Positions 1 to 6,107 of a DNA stretch of 8,839 bases are shown in pieces; position 1 is the first letter of the stretch, and every line of letters begins with the position of its first letter. The stretch spans positions 21,570-30,408 of the forward strand of contig JAJBVW010000224.1 in assembly GCA_020866945.1 (NCBI GenBank). Reading direction: 5' to 3'. The DNA comes from Oscillospiraceae bacterium (GTDB taxonomy: Bacteria; Bacillota; Clostridia; Oscillospirales; Oscillospiraceae). A program made the position numbers and the translations under genes. The notes under the pieces were generated by a model. That model did not search any database and was not told the origin of the DNA. It worked only from the letters and a program-made list of their open reading frames with translations.

Positions 1-18
1 TTTCAAGGGTTTTCGGCT
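1..18 (-). terminator. possible first arm of a tRNA terminator cut by the window edge
   Basis: Downstream of the tRNA on the minus strand the sequence reads AGCCGAAAACCCTTG and then leaves the window. This GC-then-A-then-C-rich string looks like the ascending arm of a factor-independent terminator whose second arm would read CAAGGGTTTTCGGCT. Only half is visible, so this is an inference from position and composition. Confidence 0.25.
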
Positions 19-26
19 GTAATTAC

Positions 27-103
27 TGGCACCCCAAATTGGATTCGAACCAACGGCCTTCCGCTTAGGAGGCGGACGCTCTATCCTGCTGAGCTATTGG
101 GGC
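27..103 (-). tRNA. tRNA-Arg (anticodon CCT)
   Basis: Read on the minus strand, the sequence folds as a complete cloverleaf. The acceptor stem GCCCCAA pairs with TTGGGGT (first pair is a G-U wobble). The D stem is GCTC/GAGC. The anticodon stem TCCGC/GCGGA carries loop CTCCTAA, giving anticodon CCT, which reads the AGG arginine codon. The T arm is GTTGG-TTCGAAT-CCAAT. The discriminator base is G and a genomically encoded CCA occupies 27-29, as is common in Firmicutes. It lies beyond the ATPase terminator and so should be a separate transcript; no convincing -35/-10 pair is visible in the 104-180 stretch upstream of it. Confidence 0.96.
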
Positions 104-165
104 GTATATGAAATTGAAAATAGAACGATTTCTTTTTGGAAAAGGTGAGCAACTTCAGTAATCTC

Positions 166-171
166 AGGAGG
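166..171 (+). promoter_or_regulatory. perfect Shine-Dalgarno site of the micro-ORF
   Basis: AGGAGG at 166-171 lies 8 nt before an ATG at 180-182. It is the consensus ribosome-binding sequence at ideal spacing, in an intergenic region where none would be needed unless something is translated on the plus strand. Confidence 0.5.
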
Positions 172-179
172 CTCATACA

Positions 180-224
180 ATGTCCGGCGGAGTCGTGGAA
201 CAAGACGGATATATTTTAGACTAA
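180..224 (+). CDS. putative 14-residue micro-ORF
   Basis: ATG at 180 opens a 14-codon frame (MSGGVVEQDGYILD) closed by TAA at 222-224; an in-frame TAA at 159-161 limits it upstream. A consensus AGGAGG sits 8 nt before the start, and a 9-bp hairpin with a T-rich tail begins directly after the stop, so the unit looks like a minimal gene with its own terminator. The peptide is acidic and has no membrane segment, signal peptide or run of one amino acid that would suggest a classic amino-acid attenuator. I do not recognise it. It converges on the ATPase operon and diverges from the tRNA. No clear promoter is visible upstream, so it may be chance or the tail of a decayed gene or intergenic repeat. 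Confidence 0.35.
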   Translation: MSGGVVEQDGYILD

Positions 225-260
225 AAGGGGGCCAGTGTCAAGCACTGGCCCGGTTTTCTT
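223..260. terminator. shared, probably bidirectional terminator ending the ATPase operon
   Basis: A perfect 9-bp stem (GGGCCAGTG at 229-237 with CACTGGCCC at 243-251) encloses the 5-nt loop TCAAG. For the minus-strand operon it starts about 9 nt after the atpD stop codon at 261-263 and is followed by CCTTTTAG. For plus-strand transcripts, such as the 14-codon ORF ending at 224, the tail is GGTTTTCTTTT, which is actually the better T tract. The AAAA and TTTT flanks can also pair outside a two-base mismatch. It is the only strong intrinsic terminator in the window, consistent with the operon ending at D. Confidence 0.85.
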
Positions 261-914
261 TTACTGCTGATAGTGGTGGGCGTCCTGGAGAACCATTTCT
301 TTCACCTTCATCAGACGCACCTTGGTGGAGGATTCATTTTCCTCCAGCTTCATGGAGATATAGCGGATGTTTTCCTCCAGCTCGGGAATCATGACATATT
401 CCAGGGCATTCACCCGGCGGCGGGTTTTTTCGATGTCCTCCGCCAGAAGCTGCATGGTCTTTTCCACCTGGGCCAGCTCCAGCATATCCTCAAACACCTG
501 ATACAGTTTGGAGATAGCATCGTCCAGCTCGCCGCTTGTCTGGGCGAAGCCATAGGGCAGCTGGCCGGTTAGGTCGGTCGCCTGGGTCTTGAAGTCGTAT
601 ACCGGCACGTTCACGCTCATGATATTCTTATAGGATACCCCAAGATCTACCTTCTGGCGGACGTAAAGCAGGCTCTGCTCCAGCATTTCCGGACTCATGA
701 CGGCGCTAGCCATGCTCATAGCAGCAAAGGCTTCCGTCAGCCCCTGATCCACCTTTTCGCGGAGGGCCTTGTTCCGGCGGACGATGTCCATAAACTGACG
801 CATTTCCTCGTCCCGCTTATCCTTCAGCAGCTTATGCCCCCGGCTGGCTGTGCGCAGCCGGCCTTTCAGCTGGTTGAGCACCATCCGGGTAGGGGTCACA
901 GCACTTTTCGGCAT
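261..914 (-). CDS. atpD: V-type ATP synthase subunit D
   Basis: 217 residues, the usual length for the D subunit of A/V-type ATPases. With F it forms the rotating central shaft that passes through the A3B3 head and transmits torque to the K ring through C. The N-terminal helix carries the family signature TPTRMVLNQLKGRL followed by RGHKLLKDKRDE (residues about 8-36). The C-terminal helix (about 150-205) is rich in E, K and L as expected for the long antiparallel coiled coil. A middle region around LGVSYKNIMSVNVP is also family-typical. The ATG at 912-914 has GAGGTGA (919-925) at good spacing. It is the last gene of the operon, 28 nt after B, and its TAA is followed at once by the terminator. 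Gene naming differs from F-type ATPases, where atpD is the beta subunit; ntpD is the enterococcal name. Confidence 0.97.
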   Translation of the reverse strand: MPKSAVTPTRMVLNQLKGRLRTASRGHKLLKDKRDEEMRQFMDIVRRNKALREKVDQGLTEAFAAMSMASAVMSPEMLEQSLLYVRQKVDLGVSYKNIMSVNVPVYDFKTQATDLTGQLPYGFAQTSGELDDAISKLYQVFEDMLELAQVEKTMQLLAEDIEKTRRRVNALEYVMIPELEENIRYISMKLEENESSTKVRLMKVKEMVLQDAHHYQQ

Positions 915-918
915 AAAA

Positions 919-925
919 TCACCTC
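919..925 (-). promoter_or_regulatory. ribosome binding site of atpD
   Basis: GAGGTGA on the minus strand ends 4 nt before the atpD ATG, with the GAGG core 7 nt away, inside the 28-nt B-D gap. It supports the chosen start. The same gap holds only a minimal GACC/GGTC inverted repeat next to the B stop. Confidence 0.75.
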
Positions 926-942
926 GCTTAACGACCTGACGG

Positions 943-2325
943 TCATTCCTCCGCCTGCTTCGGCATATACTTCTTGATTTCCGTGAGCTTCACGCGCTTC
1001 AGTTCGCTCCTGGGCAGCAGGCTCAGAAGCTCCCAGCCCAGGTCAAGCGTCTCCTCAATGGAGCGGTTGGTCTGGTTGCCCTGGTTCACATAGCGCTTTT
1101 CAAACTCGTCGGCGAAGTGGGCAAACTTCTTGTCCGTCTCAGACAGGGCGGACTCGCCCAGAATCGTCATCAGCTCCTTGGCCTCCTTGCCGGAGGAGTA
1201 GGCGGCGAACAGCTGGTTCATGGTGCCGGCGTGATCCTCGCGGGTCTTGCCCTCGCCGATGCCCTTATCCTTCAAACGGGACAGGCTTGGCAGCACGTCC
1301 ACAGGAGGGATAATGCCCTTGCGGTACAGCTCACGGGAGAGGATGATCTGCCCCTCGGTGATGTAGCCGGTCAGGTCGGGAATGGGGTGGGTCTTGTCGT
1401 CCTCCGGCATGGTGAGGATGGGTATCATAGTGATGGAACCCTTCTTCCCGATGCGGCGGCCGGCCCGTTCATACATGGTGGCAAGGTCGGTATACATATA
1501 ACCTGGATACCCGCGGCGGCCAGGAACTTCCTTCTTGGCGGCGGAAATTTCACGCAGAGCCTCGGCATAGTTTGTGATGTCCGTCATGACGACCAGGACG
1601 TGCATATCCTTCTCAAAGGCCAGATATTCAGCGGCGGTCAGGGCCATACGCGGGGTGGAGATGCGCTCCACAGCGGGGTCATTGGCCAGGTTTGAGAACA
1701 CCACGGTGCGGTCAATAGCGCCGGTCTTGCGGAAGTCGTTAATGAAAAACTCCGACTCCTCAAAGGTGATGCCGATGGCTGCAAACACCACGGCGAAGCT
1801 TTCATCCGTGCCGAGAACCTTAGCCTGGCGGACGATTTGGGCGGCCAGAGCCGCATGGGGCAGGCCGGAGCCGGAGAAAATCGGCAGCTTCTGGCCGCGA
1901 ACCAGGGTGTTCAGCCCGTCGATGGTGGAGACGCCCGTCTGGATAAACTCAGCCGGATAGGCCCGGGACGCGGGGTTCATAGGCAGACCGTTGATGTCCT
2001 CGTATTTCTCCGGCAGGATGGCGGGACCGCCGTCGATTGGCTCACCCATGCCGTTGAAAACGCGCCCCAGCATATCTTCGGACACGCCGAGCTGGAGGGG
2101 ATGGCCCAAAAACCGAACCTTGGAGGCGGCCAGGTTAATGCCCTGGGCGCTCTCGAAAAGCTGGACAACGGCGGTGTCACCGTCTACCTCCAGCACCTTG
2201 CAGCGGCGCTTCTCGCCGTTTGGCAGTTCGATTTCCGCCAACTCGTCATAGGTGACGCCCTCGACGTTTTTGACCATCATCAGAGGGCTTGCGATTTCAC
2301 TTATGGTTTGATATTCCCGAATCAC
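943..2325 (-). CDS. atpB: V-type ATP synthase subunit B (non-catalytic)
   Basis: 460 residues, full length for subunit B, the non-catalytic partner alternating with A in the A3B3 head. The N-terminal beta barrel opens with MIREYQTISEIASPLMMV. The nucleotide-fold region has the degenerate P-loop SGSGLPHAALAAQI (about 151-164), which lacks the GKT of A, and this marks it as B. The segment DVLPSLSRLKDKGIG places an arginine at residue 350, equivalent to the arginine finger of E. hirae B that reaches into the catalytic site of A. The C terminus (EETLDLGWELL to KKYMPKQAEE) is intact. The start is GTG at 2323-2325: the A stop TGA overlaps it (GTGA, 4 nt), and GGGAGGTGA at 2332-2340 gives the binding site. 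The overlap suggests translational coupling to A, fitting equal A:B stoichiometry. NtpB is the enterococcal name. Confidence 0.98.
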   Translation of the reverse strand: MIREYQTISEIASPLMMVKNVEGVTYDELAEIELPNGEKRRCKVLEVDGDTAVVQLFESAQGINLAASKVRFLGHPLQLGVSEDMLGRVFNGMGEPIDGGPAILPEKYEDINGLPMNPASRAYPAEFIQTGVSTIDGLNTLVRGQKLPIFSGSGLPHAALAAQIVRQAKVLGTDESFAVVFAAIGITFEESEFFINDFRKTGAIDRTVVFSNLANDPAVERISTPRMALTAAEYLAFEKDMHVLVVMTDITNYAEALREISAAKKEVPGRRGYPGYMYTDLATMYERAGRRIGKKGSITMIPILTMPEDDKTHPIPDLTGYITEGQIILSRELYRKGIIPPVDVLPSLSRLKDKGIGEGKTREDHAGTMNQLFAAYSSGKEAKELMTILGESALSETDKKFAHFADEFEKRYVNQGNQTNRSIEETLDLGWELLSLLPRSELKRVKLTEIKKYMPKQAEE

Positions 2326-4088
2326 TGCTCCTCACCTCCCGCTGTCAGCGCCTGAATCTGGCGCTTCATGTTCTCTTCGATCTGGGCGTATTCGGTCTCG
2401 TACTGGCCGGGCAGGATGGTCTTGGCACGGCCAATCTGCTCTCTCGCGGGGATGGTAAACAGCGCCTCCAGCTCCGCGCCCTGCGCCATAGCCTGACGGC
2501 ACAGCTCATCATATTTCAGTATCAGCCCCAGCAGGCGGAACTGCTTGTCATAGGAGGAATAGGCATCCTCCTCCACGAAGGCGTTCTGCTGCAAAAAGTC
2601 CTCACGAATCATGCGGGCGGTTTCCAGGGTCATCTGATCCTCCGCGCCCAGGGAATCCTTGCCCACTAGGCGGACAATCTCGTTGAGGCTCTCCTCCTCC
2701 TGGAGGATGGCCATGCTCTTCTCCCTCTGGGCCATGAATCCGGGAAACTCCTTGTCATACCAGTCCTTGAGCGTGTCAAGATACAGGCTGTAGGAGGTCA
2801 GCCAGTTGATAGCCGGGAAGTGACGGGCATAAGCCAGAGAGCTGTCAAGGCCCCAGAAGACCTTGACGATACGCATGGTCGCCTGAGATACAGGCTCGGA
2901 GGTATCACCGCCCGGAGGGGACACAGCGCCGATGGCCGTAATGGAACCCTGGCGACTGTCACTGCCGAGGCATTCCACCACGCCGGCCCGTTCGTAATAC
3001 TGGGCCAAACGGCTTGCAAGGTAGGCAGGATAGCCCTCCTCGCCGGGCATTTCCTCCAAACGGCCGCTCATCTCACGCAGGGCCTCTGCCCAGCGGGAGG
3101 TGGAGTCAGCCAGAACTGCCACGTCATAGCCCATATCGCGGAAATACTCCGCGATGGTGATGCCGGTATATATGCTGGCCTCACGGGCCGCCACCGGCAT
3201 ATCGGAGGTGTTGGCAATCAGCACCGTCCGCTGCATCAGGGACTCCCCGCTGCGGGGGTCAATCAGCTCCGGGAACTCCATCAGCACGTCGGTCATCTCA
3301 TTGCCCCGCTCGCCGCAGCCGATATAGACCACGATGTCCACGTCCGACCACTTGGCGAGCTGGTGCTGCGCCACGGTCTTGCCGCTGCCAAAGGGGCCGG
3401 GAACGGCGGCAGTGCCGCCCTTGGCGATGGGGAACAGCGTGTCTATAACACGCTGACCGCTGTTCATGGGACGGCTGGGGACGTGCTTGCGCTTATAAGG
3501 CCGGGCCACACGGACAGGCCAGCGCTGAATCATGTTGACCTCATGGCGGCCGCCCTTGTCATCCTTCACCACGGCCACAGTCTGCTCGATGGTATAGGTT
3601 CCGCTCTGAATGGACTCCACTACGCCGGAGACATCGGGGGGAACCATGATTTTATGCAGGACGGCAGCCGTCTCCTGAACTGTGCCAAGCACGTCGCCAG
3701 GAGCTACCGTGTCGCCAACGGCGGCCACGGCGGTGAACTCCCACTCCTTCTTGTGGTCAAGGCTCGTCACCTGGACGCCGCGGGTAATGGTATCGCCGGT
3801 CAGGGCGCGTATTTCTGTCAGAGGACGCTGGATGCCGTCGTATATACTGGTCAGCAGGCCAGGCCCCAGCTCCACGCTCAGGGGCGCGCCGGTGGTAACA
3901 ACCTTGGCGCCGGGGCCAAGGCCGGATGTCTCCTCATAGACCTGGATAGAGGCGCTGTCCCCTTTCATTTGGAGGATCTCGCCAATCAGATGCTGATCGC
4001 CCACACGAACCACGTCGGAGACGTTGGCATCCGCCAGACCTTTCGCCACCACCAGCGGGCCGGAAATTTTTGTTATCGTTCCGCTCAT
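2322..4088 (-). CDS. atpA: V-type ATP synthase subunit A (catalytic)
   Basis: 588 residues, full length for the catalytic A subunit, which hydrolyses or makes ATP (EC 7.1.2.2 family) in the cytoplasmic head. The N-terminal barrel begins MSGTITKISGPLVVAKGL. The non-homologous 'bulge' domain specific to A/V-type enzymes lies at about 115-190. The Walker A motif GPFGSGKT is at 231-238 (catalytic Lys237), the GERGNE motif at 259-264 contains the catalytic glutamate (Glu260) and Arg261, and the Walker B strand VAVLADSTSRW is at about 323-333. The helical C domain contains SSLAYARHFPAINWLTSYS. All key residues are present. ATG at 4086-4088 is preceded by AAGGAAGG (4096-4103). It follows F after a 63-nt gap, the longest in the operon, and overlaps B by 4 nt. 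NtpA is the enterococcal name. Confidence 0.98.
   Translation of the reverse strand: MSGTITKISGPLVVAKGLADANVSDVVRVGDQHLIGEILQMKGDSASIQVYEETSGLGPGAKVVTTGAPLSVELGPGLLTSIYDGIQRPLTEIRALTGDTITRGVQVTSLDHKKEWEFTAVAAVGDTVAPGDVLGTVQETAAVLHKIMVPPDVSGVVESIQSGTYTIEQTVAVVKDDKGGRHEVNMIQRWPVRVARPYKRKHVPSRPMNSGQRVIDTLFPIAKGGTAAVPGPFGSGKTVAQHQLAKWSDVDIVVYIGCGERGNEMTDVLMEFPELIDPRSGESLMQRTVLIANTSDMPVAAREASIYTGITIAEYFRDMGYDVAVLADSTSRWAEALREMSGRLEEMPGEEGYPAYLASRLAQYYERAGVVECLGSDSRQGSITAIGAVSPPGGDTSEPVSQATMRIVKVFWGLDSSLAYARHFPAINWLTSYSLYLDTLKDWYDKEFPGFMAQREKSMAILQEEESLNEIVRLVGKDSLGAEDQMTLETARMIREDFLQQNAFVEEDAYSSYDKQFRLLGLILKYDELCRQAMAQGAELEALFTIPAREQIGRAKTILPGQYETEYAQIEENMKRQIQALTAGGEEQ
2332..2340 (-). promoter_or_regulatory. 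ribosome binding site of atpB, inside the end of atpA
   Basis: GGGAGGTGA lies in the last codons of subunit A, with its GGAGG core 9 nt before the GTG start of B. It decides the GTG start and is followed by a second, too-close AGGAG (2328-2332). Confidence 0.7.
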
Positions 4089-4095
4089 GCTTCTA

Positions 4096-4103
4096 CCTTC
4101 CTT
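4096..4103 (-). promoter_or_regulatory. strong ribosome binding site of atpA
   Basis: AAGGAAGG on the minus strand, 7 nt before the ATG of subunit A. It is a strong, unstructured site placed in an intergenic gap, unlike several neighbours whose sites lie inside the preceding gene. Confidence 0.7.
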
Positions 4104-4127
4104 CGGTATTTGATACTATGCTCGTTA

Positions 4128-4145
4128 GTCCCATCTTTCGGGGAC
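4128..4145 (-). other. small hairpin in the F-A intergenic gap
   Basis: In the 63-nt gap before atpA, GTCCC (minus strand) and GGGAC form a perfect 5-bp stem around an 8-nt loop (CGAAAGAT). It has no T tract, so it is not a terminator. It sits 3' of the F stop and about 24 nt before the A ribosome site, where it could act as an mRNA processing or stability element. The stem is short and could be chance. Confidence 0.3.
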
Positions 4146-4151
4146 GGTTTT

Positions 4152-4472
4152 TTATAGGATATTGACTCCCACGGCCCGTTCTACAGCGGTCTCCAGAGCC
4201 GATAGGCCCAGCCCCAGGGAGCCATCCTTGCCGGGGATAAGAATAACAGCGGGGACAGGACTGTCCTTAAAGCGGTCAATTTCATCCGCCAACGGCGCCG
4301 CAAGATTCTCCTCAAGATAAATGATAGCGTACTGGTCGGGCTGGTCGGGGCGGGTCATCTGTTTAAAAAGCCTGCGGGCCTCTTCCGGCTCCCGCACGGG
4401 AACAGTCTCCAGGCCCAGAGCCTTGAAGCCCATGACCGTGTCGGGGCTTCCCATAACAGCGATTTTATTCAT
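4152..4472 (-). CDS. atpF: V-type ATP synthase subunit F
   Basis: 106 residues, matching the roughly 100-residue F family (NtpG in E. hirae). F binds D as part of the rotating central shaft. The Rossmann-like fold is visible as MNKIAVMGSPDTVMGFKALG at the N terminus, the strand YAIIYLEENLA, and the signature AVILIPGKDGSLGLG followed by the C-terminal helix ALETAVERAVGVNIL. The frame stays open upstream to an ATG at 4589, but the extra 39 residues are a Trp/Cys-rich translation of the C gene in another frame, so the start is set at 4472, where homology begins. F overlaps the end of C by 8 nt (ATG inside GAAAGCTATGAATAA), pointing to coupled translation; the only nearby binding sequence, GGAAAGG, is distant. 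Confidence 0.95.
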   Translation of the reverse strand: MNKIAVMGSPDTVMGFKALGLETVPVREPEEARRLFKQMTRPDQPDQYAIIYLEENLAAPLADEIDRFKDSPVPAVILIPGKDGSLGLGLSALETAVERAVGVNIL

Positions 4473-5460
4473 AGCTTTCACGCAACCTTTCCCGCAGGGC
4501 TTCGGGGCTGAGGCCGCTCCGCTTGCCCAGCAGCACCATCCGCACCGCCACGATCTCCCCCTCCAGGGAGGCCAGATAGGCCACGGCAACTTCCGGCCCG
4601 TAGGCTACCAGCTTCGCGTTAGTGAGATAATCCGTCAGCGCGTTGTCGCACGCCCGCTCAAAAGCGGCCAGGGGCGCGCCGTCAATGGATTTCTGCCCAA
4701 GCGCTGCGCAGGCGGACATGGCCCGGTCAGTAAACAGGCCGGTCACGCCGTCTCCATAGGCATGGCGAAGAAACCGCTCTGGGGACACGTTGCCCCCGTC
4801 TATCAGGGCCGCTTTCAAAACGCTGTCGTTCAAATGGCCCCGCACGCACCGCACAGCGCTGCGAAGATTCGCCACGTCGATGGAAAGGCGGACATAGCCG
4901 GTGTAAAACCCGGTGGACAGGCCCTCCGTCAGCGTCAGCAGCTCCGCGAAATAGGCTCTGTCAAGCCCCATATCCGCAAGCTGAGGGTCGCCTGTCCGTG
5001 CAAGCGTGTTCTTCGCCTGCCGGATAGCGGCGGCCAGAGGGCCGGGTATTCTCTGCCACGTGTCCCCATAGAACGCCTCCGCGAGCACCTGCGGCGCAAT
5101 CCTTCCGCAAGGAGACAGAAGACGTTCTCCGTCCTCCGACGCACCCTCGGATTTCACCAGCACCTTGGCGTTGTGGTAATCGTATTTCAGACGGAAGGCC
5201 AGCACCAGGTCTTTCTCCGGGCTGAATCTCTCCATCTCACTGAGAAATGTCTCCCGCCGGGCGGTGAAGGCTTCCTCCATCTGCGCGTCGCTTGCGCCGG
5301 TGAGGTCGGGATAGCCGCAGTCGGCCAGGACACGTGCCGCCTCGTCAAAATCCGGGGCATCCACCATCTGCTCAAGCCGCTGGGCGGTCAGGAGCTTGGC
5401 CTCACGCGCCCGAATATAGGCGGATAAAAATAGATAATCTGTATTCTTGACTGTTGACAA
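4465..5460 (-). CDS. atpC: V-type ATP synthase subunit C
   Basis: 331 residues, the usual size of the A/V-type C (d-like) subunit. It is a funnel-shaped protein that sits on the cytoplasmic face of the K ring and accepts the D/F shaft. It is almost wholly alpha-helical. The N-terminal signature YLFLSAYIRAREAKLL with the following ADCGY, the internal repeat-like helical segments, and the C-terminal VRMVLLGKRSGLSPEALRERLRE are characteristic. The start is TTG at 5458-5460: AAGGGGG (5468-5474) lies 7 nt before it, and the next ATG (residue 32) would remove the conserved first helix. It follows E by 36 nt and overlaps F by 8 nt. The first 60 bases are conspicuously AT-rich compared with the rest. 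NtpC is the enterococcal name. Confidence 0.95.
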   Translation of the reverse strand: MSTVKNTDYLFLSAYIRAREAKLLTAQRLEQMVDAPDFDEAARVLADCGYPDLTGASDAQMEEAFTARRETFLSEMERFSPEKDLVLAFRLKYDYHNAKVLVKSEGASEDGERLLSPCGRIAPQVLAEAFYGDTWQRIPGPLAAAIRQAKNTLARTGDPQLADMGLDRAYFAELLTLTEGLSTGFYTGYVRLSIDVANLRSAVRCVRGHLNDSVLKAALIDGGNVSPERFLRHAYGDGVTGLFTDRAMSACAALGQKSIDGAPLAAFERACDNALTDYLTNAKLVAYGPEVAVAYLASLEGEIVAVRMVLLGKRSGLSPEALRERLRESYE

Positions 5461-5467
5461 GTTATTT

Positions 5468-5474
5468 CCCCCTT
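5468..5474 (-). promoter_or_regulatory. ribosome binding site that sets the TTG start of atpC
   Basis: AAGGGGG on the minus strand, 7 nt upstream of TTG at 5460. No ATG or GTG in frame nearby retains the conserved N-terminal helix, so this site decides the start. Confidence 0.65.
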
Positions 5475-5496
5475 GCCAATATGATATAGGCCGCCA

Positions 5497-6096
5497 TCAC
5501 GAGAACAGCTCCGCCGCCACCTGGGAGGCCATATCCTCCCGGGCCTGGGACATCAGCACCTCGATGGTGCAGTTGACGGAGACACTGCCCTTTCGGCAAA
5601 TCAGGCCGCTGGTAAAGCTTCCTGTCTCGCTGGCGAGGGTCAGCCGTCCGGGCTTTCCGGCCACAGTCAGCTTTGCGTTCGCTTTGGACAGCACCTTGCT
5701 GCCAATGGTCTTTTTATCAGCCGCGGACAACACCAGCTCCTCCGTCCCGGTAACAGCCGCTCTCGCGGCCAGGGAGGCCAGAAAGTTGATGTATTTGTCC
5801 CCGGATAAGGCCCGGATTTTCTCCTCCGCCTTGACAAACGCCTCCGCCACAATCTCCTGCTTGCAGGAAAGGACGCTTTTCCGCGCCTCCATGTCGGCGG
5901 TCTTTGCCAGACGCTGAGAGCGCTCCTCCGTGGCTTTTACGCCCTGGCGAACCTTCTCCCAGTAGTGCTCCTGGGCTTTTTTCTCGCCCTCCTCGCGGAT
6001 GCTGTCGCACTGTGCCTTTGTCTCCTCTGCGATACGGGCGGCATCCGCCACCGCATCTGCCTCGATGCGGGCGGTGATTTTGTCAATGCCGTTCAT
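5497..6096 (-). CDS. atpE: V-type ATP synthase subunit E
   Basis: 199 residues, normal for subunit E, the peripheral-stalk protein that pairs with the G/H coiled coil and anchors the A3B3 head against rotation. The N-terminal half (about 1-105) is a charged Ala/Glu/Lys-rich helix with heptad-like spacing, starting MNGIDKITARIEADA. The C-terminal half is a globular alpha/beta domain with TGTEELVLSAADKKTIG and SGLICRKGSVSVNCTIEVLM, the region that caps the head. ATG at 6094-6096 lies 11 nt after the K stop, and the stop itself is part of the likely binding sequence TGAGG. Do not confuse it with F-type atpE (c subunit). NtpE is the enterococcal name. Confidence 0.95.
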   Translation of the reverse strand: MNGIDKITARIEADAVADAARIAEETKAQCDSIREEGEKKAQEHYWEKVRQGVKATEERSQRLAKTADMEARKSVLSCKQEIVAEAFVKAEEKIRALSGDKYINFLASLAARAAVTGTEELVLSAADKKTIGSKVLSKANAKLTVAGKPGRLTLASETGSFTSGLICRKGSVSVNCTIEVLMSQAREDMASQVAAELFS

Positions 6097-6107
6097 AGCG
6101 CCGCGCC

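Noticed and set aside
104..180. Promoter for the tRNA on the minus strand or for the micro-ORF on the plus strand
   Set aside because: Only loose matches (TATTTT, CATATA, TATATG) without a partner -35 at 16-18 nt; not enough to call.
145..219. Second plus-strand short frame, GTG at 145 to TAG at 217 (24 codons)
   Set aside because: Its possible binding sequence GGAAAAG is too close to the GTG, and the overlapping 14-codon frame has a far better site; kept only as an alternative if the region proves to be translated.
2820..4157. 445-codon plus-strand open frame antisense to subunit A
   Set aside because: It mirrors the GC-biased codon structure of atpA, shows no family motif, and the opposite strand has full-length conserved subunit A with all catalytic residues.
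4473..4589. N-terminal extension of subunit F to an upstream ATG
   Set aside because: The added 39 residues are Trp/Cys-rich and lie wholly inside the C coding region in another frame; family similarity begins at the Met encoded at 4472.
4321..5427. 368-codon plus-strand open frame antisense to subunits C and F
   Set aside because: It spans two genuine genes on the other strand, lacks motifs, and is explained by GC-rich codon bias.
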